In this document: positions 52,527-61,277 of the stretch, in pieces
How the letters are laid out: every line of letters begins with the position of its first letter
Position numbering within the stretch: position 1 is the stretch's first letter
From: Butyrivibrio sp. XPD2002
Lineage (GTDB): Bacteria; Bacillota; Clostridia; Lachnospirales; Lachnospiraceae
Reading direction: 5' to 3'
Assembly: GCF_000423945.1 (NCBI RefSeq)
Contig: NZ_AUIY01000020.1
Span: 1 to 64,000, forward strand
DNA: 64,000 nt
Translations under genes and position numbers: made by a program
Notes under the pieces: model-generated
Seen by the model: the letters and a program-made list of their open reading frames with translations, nothing else
Told to the model about the DNA's origin: nothing
Databases searched by the model: none

Positions 52527-54098
52527 ATGGCGAGAGAAATGGTTGTAGTTCTGGACTTTGGCGGGCAGTATAAGCAGCTGATCGCAAGAAGAGTCCGCGA
52601 GTGCAATGTATATTGTGAGATTCACCCTTACAATATAGGACTTGATAAGCTTCGTGAGATGAATCCCAAGGGAATCATTCTGACGGGTGGACCTAACAGT
52701 GTTTACGGTGAGAATGCCGTTTTGTGTGAAAAAGAGCTCTACGAGCTTGGCGTTCCTGTAATGGGAATTTGCTACGGCGCACAGCTTACTGCATTCTTAA
52801 ATGGCGGAGAAGTAAAAACGGCTCCTGTCAGCGAATATGGTAAGACAGAGACAAATCTTGATACTTCTTCAGAGCTTTTTGCAGATTGTAAGTCCGTTGT
52901 TACAACATGGATGAGCCATACTGACTATATAGCTAAGGCGCCGGAAGGCTTTAAGATTACGGCGACCACTTCTAACTGCCCTGTGGCAGCTATGGAGAAT
53001 GCTGACAGAAAGATTTATGCAGTTCAGTTCCATCCTGAGGTTATGCACACCGAGTGCGGAACACAGATGCTTAAGAACTTTGTAATGAATGTTTGCGGAT
53101 GCGCTGGCGACTGGAAGATGGCTGACTTTGTTGAGAGAAGCATCGCAGAGATCAGAGAGAAGGTTGGAAACGGCCGTGCACTCTGTGCTCTTTCAGGCGG
53201 TGTTGATTCATCCGTTGCAGCCGTACTTATGAGTAAGGCTATCGGTAAGCAGCTTACATGCGTATTTGTAGATCACGGTCTTCTTCGTAAGAATGAAGGC
53301 GATGAGGTCGAGGCAGTATTTGGACCCAACGGTGCATACGACCTTAACTTTATAAGAGTTAATGCTCAGGACAGATTCTATGAGGCACTTAAGGGTGTTG
53401 AGGAGCCTGAGAAAAAGAGAAAGATCATCGGTGAGATGTTCATCCGTGTATTCGAGGAAGAGGCTAAGAAGATCGGAGCCGTTGATTTCCTTGTACAGGG
53501 AACTATTTATCCTGATGTTGTTGAGAGCGGAATCGGTGAAAGTGCCGTGATCAAGTCTCACCACAACGTAGGAGGACTTCCCGACTATGTTGATTTTAAA
53601 GAGATTATTGAGCCTCTCCGCATGCTCTTTAAGGATGAAGTAAGAGCATCAGGACTTGAGCTTGGTATTCCGGAGCACCTTGTATTCAGACAGCCTTTCC
53701 CTGGCCCTGGCCTTGGAATCCGTATCATCGGTGAGGTTACAGCTGAGAAGGTTAGAATCGTTCAGGATGCTGACGCAATCTACCGCGAGGAGATCGGTAA
53801 GGCAGCAGCCGCTTACAAGGATGAGCACGGTGTTAATCCTGAATGGCTTCCTGCGCAGTATTTCGCAGCGCTGACAAATATGCGTTCCGTTGGTGTTATG
53901 GGTGACTTTAGAACCTATGACTACGCAGTAGCACTCCGCGCAGTTAATACTTCAGACTTCATGACAGCTGACGCAACCAATATTCCCTGGGATATCCTGC
54001 AGACAGTAATGAACAGGATCATCAACGAGGTTAAGGGCGTCAACAGAGTAATGTATGACCTGACCAGTAAACCGCCGGGAACAATTGAGCTGGAGTAA
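52527..54098 (+). CDS. guaA: GMP synthase (glutamine-hydrolysing)
   Basis: This 523-aa enzyme converts XMP to GMP. The N-terminal class I amidotransferase has [18 protein letters not shown], the nucleophile Cys82 in VMGICYGAQ and the HPE of [10 protein letters not shown]. The ATP-pyrophosphatase loop is [15 protein letters not shown], and the dimerisation domain ends [14 protein letters not shown] precedes ATG 52527; the frame is open upstream from 52452, but homology starts at MAREMV. It ends with a strong terminator that also marks the left border of the accessory island. Confidence 0.96.
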   Translation: MAREMVVVLDFGGQYKQLIARRVRECNVYCEIHPYNIGLDKLREMNPKGIILTGGPNSVYGENAVLCEKELYELGVPVMGICYGAQLTAFLNGGEVKTAPVSEYGKTETNLDTSSELFADCKSVVTTWMSHTDYIAKAPEGFKITATTSNCPVAAMENADRKIYAVQFHPEVMHTECGTQMLKNFVMNVCGCAGDWKMADFVERSIAEIREKVGNGRALCALSGGVDSSVAAVLMSKAIGKQLTCVFVDHGLLRKNEGDEVEAVFGPNGAYDLNFIRVNAQDRFYEALKGVEEPEKKRKIIGEMFIRVFEEEAKKIGAVDFLVQGTIYPDVVESGIGESAVIKSHHNVGGLPDYVDFKEIIEPLRMLFKDEVRASGLELGIPEHLVFRQPFPGPGLGIRIIGEVTAEKVRIVQDADAIYREEIGKAAAAYKDEHGVNPEWLPAQYFAALTNMRSVGVMGDFRTYDYAVALRAVNTSDFMTADATNIPWDILQTVMNRIINEVKGVNRVMYDLTSKPPGTIELE

Positions 54099-54103
54099 AA
54101 AGC

Positions 54104-54151
54104 CAAAACCCGCAAACCTAGTATTTTCAAGGTTTCGCGGGTTTTGTTTTT
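54104..54151 (+). terminator. guaA terminator
   Basis: CAAAACCCGCAAACCT (54104-54119) pairs with AGGTTTCGCGGGTTTTG (54130-54146), followed by T5. One base is bulged. Confidence 0.9.
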
Positions 54152-54172
54152 ACGATATTGTTCAGACTTAGA

Positions 54173-54201
54173 TTTACATTATTCCGATAAAAGAATATAA
54201 T
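54173..54201 (+). promoter_or_regulatory. Promoter of the EcsC-SIR2 island
   Basis: TTTACA (54173-54178), 17 bp, TATAAT (54196-54201). It is a strong match, 38 bp before the EcsC-family start. Confidence 0.8.
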
Positions 54202-54238
54202 TGTTATATGTTATTGTACGTATATGAAAGGCCAAGAT

Positions 54239-55315
54239 ATGGAAGAAAAACAATATGTTGTTCCTAAACCAGTAATAAACAAAAAGGAAGAAGAGTCCCT
54301 TACTGCATTAACCGAGAGATATGAAAAAATGAATAAGCCAGGAAAATTATCCAAGGCCGGAAAGAAGATTGCTGAAGTTATTCCTAAATCGGTAAAAGAG
54401 GCGGGAAAAGCAGTAAAGGAAACAATTACCGAGGCTGAATTATTTGTGCAATGTATGAAAGTTGTAGCTGAGGGATTCAGTATCCTTGAGAAACAAGCTG
54501 CAAAGATGACAATAAGCGAGGATGCTATTGTTCAGAAAGTAGATGCTACAACTAAAAAGAATGAGATAACTTGCTTAGAAGAGATATGCCTTGCGAGAGG
54601 TTATAATATTTCAAAAATTGTTGCTAAGTATAAAACAAAAGATTTGGGATTAGCTCTGGTTGAAGGTGGAACTACAGGAGCATTTGGTTTTGCTGGACTG
54701 CCATTCAATCTTGTTTTGAGTACATTTATATATTATAGAGCGGTACAGTCTATTGCTATGTTTTACGGATATGATGTAAAGAATGATTCAGCAGAGCTAA
54801 TGATTGCAGGCGATGTCTTTATGAATGTACTAAGTCCAAAGTGCAAAGGATCAAATGAAGTTAGTAGCATAATTGGGAAAATTATGGTGATGACCGAAAC
54901 AACTGCAATAAAACAGACAGCTAAGAAAACATGGTCTGATATGGCTGCAAGGGGTGGCGTAGGACTGTTGCTAACACAGATGCGTGCACTAGCTAATAAA
55001 TCAGCTCAAAAGGCTCTTGAGAAAGCAGGACAAAAAGGATTAGAAGAAAGTGTATTTAAAGGAGTCTTTGAGCAAATAGGAAAGAACTTAACTAAAAAAG
55101 CTATAGGGAAAGCAGTTCCAGTTGTTGGCGCAGTGATAGGCGGGCTTTTTGATACTGCGCAGATGAATACTGTAATAGATTATGCGGATATTTTTTACAA
55201 TAAGAGGTATTTATTAGAAAAAGATGTTAGAATTCATAAGCTTATTGAAGGTGACAGTGATGAAATAATAGATATTTCACCAGAGGATATTGCTGAAGTG
55301 AATTTGGAACAATAA
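54239..55315 (+). CDS. EcsC-domain protein
   Basis: This 358-aa protein has a Lys/Glu-rich N-terminal part (1-110) and a central EcsC-type domain. There LALVEGGTTGAFGFAGLPFNLVLSTFIYYRAVQSIAMFYGYD shows the glycine-rich hydrophobic segment of PF12787. A second hydrophobic hairpin (VPVVGAVIGGLFDTAQMNTV) lies near 300. EcsC proteins are named for B. subtilis EcsC next to an ABC exporter, and their function is unresolved. There is no Ecs transporter here. I set the start at ATG 54239 with AAAGG seven bases upstream. AT-rich codon use differs from the flanking genes. It is first in the island. Confidence 0.8.
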   Translation: MEEKQYVVPKPVINKKEEESLTALTERYEKMNKPGKLSKAGKKIAEVIPKSVKEAGKAVKETITEAELFVQCMKVVAEGFSILEKQAAKMTISEDAIVQKVDATTKKNEITCLEEICLARGYNISKIVAKYKTKDLGLALVEGGTTGAFGFAGLPFNLVLSTFIYYRAVQSIAMFYGYDVKNDSAELMIAGDVFMNVLSPKCKGSNEVSSIIGKIMVMTETTAIKQTAKKTWSDMAARGGVGLLLTQMRALANKSAQKALEKAGQKGLEESVFKGVFEQIGKNLTKKAIGKAVPVVGAVIGGLFDTAQMNTVIDYADIFYNKRYLLEKDVRIHKLIEGDSDEIIDISPEDIAEVNLEQ

Positions 55316-55337
55316 TTGCTGATGATTGAGGTATTGT

Positions 55338-55514
55338 ATGGAGTATTTTACAACTGTAGAAATGTCAGAAAAATGGAATATTACATCTCGACGGATCGGT
55401 GTTCTATGTGCGGAGGGGCGTATTGCGGGGGCAATAAAAAAAGGAAAGACATGGTTAATTCCTTCGGACACTAAAAAACCTGCAGATGCGAGATTTAAGA
55501 AGAATACAAAATAG
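55338..55514 (+). CDS. Small helix-turn-helix (excisionase-like) protein
   Basis: This 58-aa protein (TTVEMSEKWNITSRRIGVLC, then KKGKTWLIPSDTKKPAD) is a winged-HTH of the kind often placed just ahead of Fic or restriction genes in Lachnospiraceae. GAGGT precedes ATG 55338. It may be the island's regulator. It lies 22 bp after the EcsC gene and 17 bp before the next frame. Confidence 0.75.
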   Translation: MEYFTTVEMSEKWNITSRRIGVLCAEGRIAGAIKKGKTWLIPSDTKKPADARFKKNTK

Positions 55515-55531
55515 ATTGGAGGGTGCCATCT

Positions 55532-55813
55532 ATGAGTAATTTTAACTTCTTAGAAAGCCATTGGAATTATTTGGCAAAACTAGGAGATTTGGCTGAGAAG
55601 AATGTATATTCTGATTCGAATACATCTATTATCAAGCAGGGTATGTTAGCTGAGGTTATGGCTAAATACATGCTTGCTTATGATGGAATTGCAGAACCGG
55701 AATATGACAATACTCATGCAAATAGGATCAGGTTGTTAAAACAGAATGACCTGTTGCCGTATGAAATAGATAATACACTGTACATTTTACGGAAGGCGCG
55801 AAATAATGCATAG
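55532..55813 (+). pseudogene. N-terminal fragment of an HsdR/DEAD-type restriction helicase
   Basis: GGAGG precedes ATG 55532. The 93 codons read NFNFLESHWNYLAKLGDLAEKN-VYSDSN-TSIIKQGMLAEVMAKY...LYILRKARNNA. This is the DUF4145-like N-terminal domain found at the start of many type I restriction R subunits and related helicases. In those proteins the text continues ...N-A-V-H-x-G; here TAG follows Asn-Ala directly and no helicase sequence remains in the 119 bp to the SIR2 gene. I read it as the stump of a lost restriction gene. A stand-alone small domain protein is the alternative. Confidence 0.6.
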
Positions 55814-55932
55814 TATATTTAAAACAATACATGTAATCATTTGTGATACTGTTACTACATAATATTTTCTTAGCTTATATGGACTAACATAAAATATTAC
55901 TGTGGAAGTAATAGGATGGAAGAGGAGAAGGG

Positions 55933-57513
55933 ATGGGAGTACTAGACGAAATTGTAAAATTAAACAGGACACCGGTTTTGTTTGTTGGGTCTGGCATATC
56001 AAAAAGATATTTGTATAAGTATCCATCTTGGAATGAACTACTAGAAATGTCATTCGCCAAATTTGAACCGGATACTTTTCAATATCAGAAGCATATTGAT
56101 GCTTGCAAAAGGAGCAAGATGTCTGAATTTGAGACAAATGCTTATATGGGGACGTTGATAGAAGAGGAGTTTAATAAAGCATTTTTTGACAGGAAAATCA
56201 TTTTAAATATAGGTAATAGGAAAAATCCAAGCTGGGTTAAGCGTGGAATTTCGCCTTATAAGATGTTTTTGGCGGATTTTTTTAAAAAACAAAAATTAAA
56301 CACATCAGCCGAATTAGTAGATGAACTAGATAAGTTAAAAAAACTGAAGAATAAGGTGTCTGCAGTTATTACAACAAATTATGATACGTTTTTAGAGGAA
56401 CAGGTCTTTTCCAAAGATTTTAAGGTGTTAGTGAGACAACACGAATTATTCTCTGCAGACAGCTATGATATTGCGGAAATATACAAGATACATGGGAGTG
56501 CTACTGATGCTGAATCAATTATTATAACAAAAGATGATTATGATTATTTTAAGGAGTCTAGAAAACTTATTATCGCAAAAATGTTAACACTATTTGCGGA
56601 GTCACCTATAGTTTTTATGGGATATTCATTTACAGATGAAGATGTAAGAGAGATTATTGAGGACTTCTTGAGTTGTTTGTCAAAGGAACAGCTTACTGAT
56701 ATTAGAAAACATTTTATTTTTATTAGTTTTAAGAAGGGGGAGAAAAGGCTTATAGAGATAGAAAGAACTATAACAACTAAAAATAATGTTGAAATACCCT
56801 TTGTGGAGATACAAACAGACAATTATGGTGCGGTATATGAAAAGCTTGGGGAAATTACTCCTGGTATTTCGCCACTAAGAGTAAGAGAGACAAGAAAAGT
56901 GGTGAAGACTATTGTGGATCAGAGTATGTCATCAGTTGATGCGCAGTCAATTATCGTCGGAATAGATGATTTGGTTGATATGGACTTATCTTCTAAACCA
57001 TTGGCTATTGCTATTGGTTATAAGGAGAATATTTTAAATAAGTATGGGTATGGGTTACTGGGAGATAAACTGATATTCGAGGATGCTATATATAATAATA
57101 AAGGTTTCGATGCAGAAGCGATGTGTTATGAACGATTAAAGAATATTGCTATAACAAGGCTTATGCCTGTTTTCAAGTATGTAAAAGGACAGGAGATACC
57201 AAAAGATAGTAAGCTGCATAAATATATTGAGGCTCATAACAGCATTGAAAAAATAATATCCAAAAATGTAGCTAAAACGCTTAAAAATGTACCAGCCTAT
57301 GCGGGATTTGATGATTTATATGATTATATGAAGGCTGCTCCAAATTGCAGGAAGGCAGCAATGGCTGTTCTAAAGAACATAAAAATGCTGTCTATAGATG
57401 ATTTGCGTAGAGCATGCAAGCATATATTTGAAAAGTATCCTGATGAGTTTTTGCATGATACAAATGCGGAACGCTGTGTTCTTTGCCTCGATTTGATGGA
57501 AAACTACTTATAA
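55933..57513 (+). CDS. SIR2-domain protein (predicted NADase, defence-type)
   Basis: This 526-aa protein has an N-terminal SIR2 domain. The NAD-binding loop is LFVGSGISKRY (16-26), the TTNYD motif is at 147-151, the catalytic histidine is in KIHGSATD (His187), and FMGYSFTDEDVREII lies at 228-242. The C-terminal 280 residues match nothing I recognise; the end is helical with basic patches (NCRKAAMAVLKNIKM) and is not obviously the SLOG domain of ThsA. SIR2 proteins of this form act as NAD-depleting effectors in several anti-phage systems (Thoeris, DSR, SIR2-HerA, short pAgo). Its position beside an HTH gene and a restriction-gene stump supports a defence role, which is inference. GGAGAAGGG precedes the ATG. 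Confidence 0.82.
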   Translation: MGVLDEIVKLNRTPVLFVGSGISKRYLYKYPSWNELLEMSFAKFEPDTFQYQKHIDACKRSKMSEFETNAYMGTLIEEEFNKAFFDRKIILNIGNRKNPSWVKRGISPYKMFLADFFKKQKLNTSAELVDELDKLKKLKNKVSAVITTNYDTFLEEQVFSKDFKVLVRQHELFSADSYDIAEIYKIHGSATDAESIIITKDDYDYFKESRKLIIAKMLTLFAESPIVFMGYSFTDEDVREIIEDFLSCLSKEQLTDIRKHFIFISFKKGEKRLIEIERTITTKNNVEIPFVEIQTDNYGAVYEKLGEITPGISPLRVRETRKVVKTIVDQSMSSVDAQSIIVGIDDLVDMDLSSKPLAIAIGYKENILNKYGYGLLGDKLIFEDAIYNNKGFDAEAMCYERLKNIAITRLMPVFKYVKGQEIPKDSKLHKYIEAHNSIEKIISKNVAKTLKNVPAYAGFDDLYDYMKAAPNCRKAAMAVLKNIKMLSIDDLRRACKHIFEKYPDEFLHDTNAERCVLCLDLMENYL

Positions 57514-57517
57514 AAAG

Positions 57518-57566
57518 AAGCTAGTGAACCTTTCTTGGAAAAACCAAGAACATCACTAGCTTTCTC
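57518..57566 (+). terminator. Nested-hairpin terminator ending the island
   Basis: The outer stem AAGCTAGTG (57518-57526) pairs with CACTAGCTT (57554-57562), and the inner TTCTTGG (57532-57538) with CCAAGAA (57544-57550). TTCTCTTTC follows. Confidence 0.75.
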
Positions 57567-57871
57567 TTTCGCATATTCAAGAACATTTAATGTTCTATGT
57601 TCTCTTTCTAGTTGTAGTCGACGAAGTATAAGTATATACTTTTTTATCGACTGCAAATATAATACAACGTAAATGTACGTGTGTCAATGCAATGATTCAA
57701 TGCAATGGCGTATCATAATAGACTTAATATCGTCAAAAATTCATGCGAAAAGGGTTGCAATTAATTGCGACAGGGAAAATGATTACAAAAAGACTAGGAA
57801 CAAGTGTAACAAACGGATGTAAAGACTTAAAGAAGAAATCTAATTGAAAAATGATAAAGCGAGGAAAAGGA
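57567..57871. other. Gene-free stretch with hairpins and short repeats
   Basis: No gene is visible. The stretch holds AGAACAT/ATGTTCT at about 57580, and a long hairpin at 57616-57652 (AGTCGA...TCGACT around AAGTATA/TATACTT). A TATAAT follows at 57658, then the direct repeat CAATGCAATG at 57685 and 57698. Near 57754 is an 18-bp near-palindrome, GTTGCAATTAATTGCGAC. It marks the right edge of the AT-rich island and could hold the promoter and operator of the epimerase gene, or a former integration site. Confidence 0.5.
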
Positions 57872-58447
57872 ATGGGTGCACATATAGAGCAGTTTAATGC
57901 TAAGGATTCCAGTATAGAAGGGCTGAAAATAATAAGTGCAAAAAGTGCCACAGACGACAGAGGAACTGTGCGAGAATTATTCCGTGGCAGTGTTTATGCA
58001 GAGGTACTTCCTGATACAGTAAAGGGATGGAAGCAGATAAATCTGACAAGAACTAAAAAAGGAGCTGTTAGAGGACTCCATGGTGAAGCAATGAATAAGC
58101 TTGTTACTGTGGCGTATGGTTCAGTTTTTGGAGCTTATGTGGATACAAGACCTGACAGTAAGACTTTTGGGGCAGTTCAGACTGTACATATCACACCCGG
58201 AGTTCAGGTATTTGTGCCTCAGGGCGTATGCAACGGTTTTCAGGCGCTTGAAGATACTGAGTATCTGTACTTCTTTGATAATGAATGGGCTCCGGGAATG
58301 CCGGGAACAGCACTTTGTCCACTGGATCCTGAACTTGAGATTAAATGGCCGATAGATATCGATACAAATGATTTAAATCAGATTTCGGTGAAGGATTCAA
58401 AGGCACCAACGCTTACTGAATTACGAAAAAAGCTCGGAATGGACTAA
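57872..58447 (+). CDS. dTDP-4-dehydrorhamnose 3,5-epimerase-like cupin
   Basis: This 191-aa protein belongs to the RmlC family: DDRGTVRELFRGSVY, the catalytic-His element VRGLHGEA, then KLVTVAYGSVFGAYVDTRPDSKTFG and VPQGVCNGFQAL. RmlC normally has RGLHYQ, so GE in place of YQ suggests a variant substrate. No rmlA, B or D genes are near, making it an orphan. ATG 57872 is preceded by GAGGAAAAGG. A short frame extension to 57851 covers the RBS and is unlikely. Confidence 0.85.
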   Translation: MGAHIEQFNAKDSSIEGLKIISAKSATDDRGTVRELFRGSVYAEVLPDTVKGWKQINLTRTKKGAVRGLHGEAMNKLVTVAYGSVFGAYVDTRPDSKTFGAVQTVHITPGVQVFVPQGVCNGFQALEDTEYLYFFDNEWAPGMPGTALCPLDPELEIKWPIDIDTNDLNQISVKDSKAPTLTELRKKLGMD

Positions 58448-58494
58448 AATTTGAAAAGGTGAGGGGACTATGAAAAGAGAAGGAGGAGTTTTGT

Positions 58495-59262
58495 ATGGAG
58501 GATTACAGCTTACAACACAAAAAAGCCTGGGAGTTTGATGCGTATAATTTTTGGGTAAAGACGTCAGGTACTCCGGAGGAAAGAGCAGCAAAGGACAAAG
58601 CTGATCCGAAGAAAATGCTAAAGTATCATGCAGGTTATTTTGACACTTTCGAAGGAATCAGGGTTGCGAATATCTGCGGGTCATGCGGGAAAAAGGCAGT
58701 GCCACTGGCACTTCTTGGAGCTGATGTCACAATATTTGATATTTCTAAGGACAATAAGAGATACGCTATGGAAACCGCAGAAGCTGCGGGCACTTCAATA
58801 AATTTTGAGGTTTGCGATATTCTCAAGATTGATATGAACAGGTACGCAGGGTACTTTGATGTGGTGTTCATGGAAGGTGGCATCCTTCACTATTTCCATG
58901 ACATATATGAGTTTATGAATATCATGAACTCTCTGCTGAAGGCAGGAGGAAAGCTTATCTGCAGTGATTTCCACCCCTTTACAAAGATTTCGGATATCCT
59001 GAAAACTCAGCAGCCCACAATGAGTTATTTTTCCACAGAGATATTTGATGGTGAGATGGCTCATGCGAGGTTCTATGATGAGGAGATTCGCAGGCAGATA
59101 CCAAAGTGTAAGTACAGAAAGTATACGATAAGTGAGATCATAAATGGTATCATTGGCGCGGGATTTACGCTTGAACGCTTCGACGAGCACCCTTCATGGG
59201 AGGATGAAACACTTCCCGGGGAATTTACGGCCATCGGAAGAAAGAATGGGTCCGCGCTATGA
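58495..59262 (+). CDS. Class I SAM-dependent methyltransferase
   Basis: This 255-aa enzyme has motif I RVANICGSCGKKAVPLALLGA (about 55-75; the GSCG form is typical of this subgroup), motif II VTIFDISKDN, motif IV FDVVFMEGGILHYF and motif VI LLKAGGKLICSDFHP. The substrate is unknown. AGGAGG lies about 10 bases upstream of the ATG. Its stop overlaps the ATG of the broken metallophosphoesterase (ATGA), so the two were once translationally coupled. Confidence 0.88.
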   Translation: MEDYSLQHKKAWEFDAYNFWVKTSGTPEERAAKDKADPKKMLKYHAGYFDTFEGIRVANICGSCGKKAVPLALLGADVTIFDISKDNKRYAMETAEAAGTSINFEVCDILKIDMNRYAGYFDVVFMEGGILHYFHDIYEFMNIMNSLLKAGGKLICSDFHPFTKISDILKTQQPTMSYFSTEIFDGEMAHARFYDEEIRRQIPKCKYRKYTISEIINGIIGAGFTLERFDEHPSWEDETLPGEFTAIGRKNGSAL

Positions 59263-59664
59263 CTAAACAGATAGGCGTAATCTCAGATATACACAGCAGG
59301 ATCTACGGGTATTGCAATAAATGCTCCGGGTCTGGCGCAGTGCCTGATTCTTCATGGCTACGACGAGAACGAGCCTGAAGGACCTTCCTGGAAGGCAGAG
59401 TTTTTGAATATTCCATATGATGTTGACTATGTCATCGATGCCCTTTATGAAAAGGGGCTTATGGAAAAGGGGAAGTGGTTTGTGGCAAACAACGTTTATG
59501 TTTTGAAAACAGGAAATGACTATACTGTGGACTTTTTGCAAAAGGCAGCAAGTCTTCAGGAGGAGGAAACGGGAGAGCCCGTGAGCTGGCCTTTCATAGA
59601 GGAGAAATATTTTACGGAGGCTGCTAAAATAGTGGGCATCCCTGATTACAGACAAAGAGCATAA
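59259..59664 (+). pseudogene. Metallophosphoesterase with internal deletion
   Basis: From ATG 59259 the frame reads MTKQIGVISDIHS, the first metal-binding motif (D-x-H) of YfcE-like phosphoesterases, and then diverges. From about 59303 another frame gives GSTGIAINAPGLAQCLILHGYD...DYVIDALYEKGLMEKG...YFTEAAKIVGIPDYRQRA, which is the C-terminal end of the same family. The central part with the remaining metal ligands is gone and the ends are out of frame. It is non-functional. Confidence 0.75.
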
Positions 59665-59674
59665 AGGATAACAT

Positions 59675-59710
59675 AAAATGGTAGATGGGCAAAACTCATC
59701 TGCCATTTTT
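59675..59710 (+). terminator. Terminator
   Basis: AAAATGGTAGATG (59675-59687) pairs with CATCTGCCATTTT (59697-59709) with one G-T pair. T5 ends the stem. Confidence 0.8.
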
Positions 59711-59770
59711 AGTTAGAAATAGTGTAAAATAGTAATGTTATTGCTGACTGGCTTAAGAAAGAGGGATGGC

Positions 59771-60226
59771 ATGCACAGACTTTATGAAAATGATGATTTA
59801 GTAGTCTTTTGGAACTCTGATAAATGTTTTCATGCAAAAAGGTGCGTTCATGGCAGTCCCGGAACCTTCAATCCGGGTAAGAAGCCCTGGATTGACTTAA
59901 GACATGCCGAGAGCAAGGAGATATGGCAGGCAATATCAGAATGTCCGTCAGGTGCGCTTAGCTGCATATACAGACATGAAATCGATGTGGTCATGGATGA
60001 AGAGGGTGGCCGCAGCGTAGCTTTTGATGGGGATAAAGAAATCGGAGAATGCGATTTCGAGGCTAACGAGGATGTATGGAATATCTATCACACCGGAGTT
60101 TCTTCTGATTATCAGGGGAAGGGCATAGCAAAGCGACTGGTGTATAAGGTTCTTGAAGCGGCTGAGAAGAAGTGCATGAATATCGAGGCTTCCTGCTCTT
60201 ATGGCAGGAAGGTTCTTGATAGTTAA
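59771..60226 (+). CDS. Divergent 4Fe-4S domain fused to a GNAT domain
   Basis: This 151-aa protein combines a mono-cluster ferredoxin-like domain (Fer4_19 type) with a small acetyltransferase-like domain. The first has Cys19, 25, 58 and 65 in KCFHAKRCVHGSPGTFN...ECPSGALSC. The second, from about 75, is YjdJ-like: YHTGVSSDYQGKGIAKRLVYKVLEAAEKK, with the Q-G-K-G-I-A acetyl-CoA loop. In E. coli the two halves are the neighbouring genes yjdI and yjdJ, so this is a natural fusion. Function is unknown. ATG 59771 is preceded by GAGGG. Confidence 0.85.
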   Translation: MHRLYENDDLVVFWNSDKCFHAKRCVHGSPGTFNPGKKPWIDLRHAESKEIWQAISECPSGALSCIYRHEIDVVMDEEGGRSVAFDGDKEIGECDFEANEDVWNIYHTGVSSDYQGKGIAKRLVYKVLEAAEKKCMNIEASCSYGRKVLDS

Positions 60227-60248
60227 TTTTTGTGAGGGGGAACAGGTA

Positions 60249-60341
60249 TGAGCATAGGTGTTAATAATTGGGGCATTTGTGCTTTACCGTTAAATATAAT
60301 AAAAAGGGAGTACACAAATGAAGAAGAGGATAATTGTTAAG
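60249..60341 (+). CDS. Possible 30-aa small ORF overlapping the next gene
   Basis: GAGGGGG lies eight bases before ATG 60249. The frame MSIGVNNWGICALPLNIIKR... runs 30 codons and ends out of frame inside the start of the hydrolase gene at 60318. It may be a coupling leader or a decayed gene start; there is no other support. Confidence 0.25.
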
Positions 60342-61277
60342 GTTGGGAAAATTATTGTGGGGGTTGTGGCAGTACTGTTTGTAGTTGGTTCTGTCGGAAT
60401 GGCAAAGCTTGTTTGCGACGGTGTGTTTTACCAGAATAAAAACAATGACACACAGGGTAATTCAGTTAAGCAGCTTGCAACCTATGGATTTGATCTTGAG
60501 GGCTTTAATGCTAAGTATACAGGCGAAGATATTGCGGTGACAGCAGAGGATGGAAATGTTGTCCCCGGAACATATTTTGATATGGATAGTGACAAATGCG
60601 TAGTACTTGTACACGGTGCAGGTGGTGACAGAGTAGCTACATATCCTCTGGCACAGCAGTATATCGAGAGAGGCTATGACGTAATTGCCTTTGATGACAG
60701 AGGTCACGGAGTAAATCCTGACGATAAGGTTACTTTCGGAATTCATGAGGCGCGTGACGTAAAGGCACTTGTAAAGTATGCAAGGGAGGAGCTTGGGGAT
60801 TCAGAGGTAATAGTTCATGGCCAGTCCATGGGCGGTCAGGTGACTGCAGTTTATGCATCAAACGTAACTCCCGGAGCAGTAGAGGCAGCAGATGCAGTAA
60901 TATGTGACAGCCCTGTTCCCGGAATGGAGTACATGATCAGAAGTGTCATTGCAGATAATCCGGAGGATATGGATTCAGCTTCAACATCATACTTTATTAA
61001 CACTGGTAAGCTTTACTCAAAGCTTTTCTACCACGTTAACTGGGATGATGGCGATACAATCAAGGTTGTAGCAAATGATCAGCTTCCGACACTTATCTTT
61101 GTTTCTGAAAAGGATGAGGTTTGCCTTCCTGAGAAGGTAGAAGAAGTATATGAAAATGTAGGAAGCTCAGAAAAGAGCATCGCTTATGTAAACAGTGCTC
61201 ATATCGAAGGCGTAATCGATGATCCTGAAGGCTACATGGAATATGTGGATACATTCCTTGAAAAAGCAGGATTATAA
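60318..61277 (+). CDS. Membrane-anchored alpha/beta hydrolase
   Basis: This 319-aa protein has an N-terminal membrane helix (about 8-32) and an extracytoplasmic or membrane-facing alpha/beta hydrolase: CVVLVHGAGGDR (oxyanion, 94-105), AFDDRGHG, nucleophile elbow VHGQSMGGQV (Ser170), acid in VSEKDEVC and the catalytic His in NSAHIEGV. It resembles YqkD/BAAT-like esterases of Firmicutes. AAAGGGAG precedes the ATG. It stands alone. Confidence 0.9.
   Translation: MKKRIIVKVGKIIVGVVAVLFVVGSVGMAKLVCDGVFYQNKNNDTQGNSVKQLATYGFDLEGFNAKYTGEDIAVTAEDGNVVPGTYFDMDSDKCVVLVHGAGGDRVATYPLAQQYIERGYDVIAFDDRGHGVNPDDKVTFGIHEARDVKALVKYAREELGDSEVIVHGQSMGGQVTAVYASNVTPGAVEAADAVICDSPVPGMEYMIRSVIADNPEDMDSASTSYFINTGKLYSKLFYHVNWDDGDTIKVVANDQLPTLIFVSEKDEVCLPEKVEEVYENVGSSEKSIAYVNSAHIEGVIDDPEGYMEYVDTFLEKAGL

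Noticed and set aside
60273-60300. Promoter using TATAAT at 60295
   Set aside because: No -35 at 16-18 bp, and the start site would fall on the ribosome binding site of the gene at 60318.
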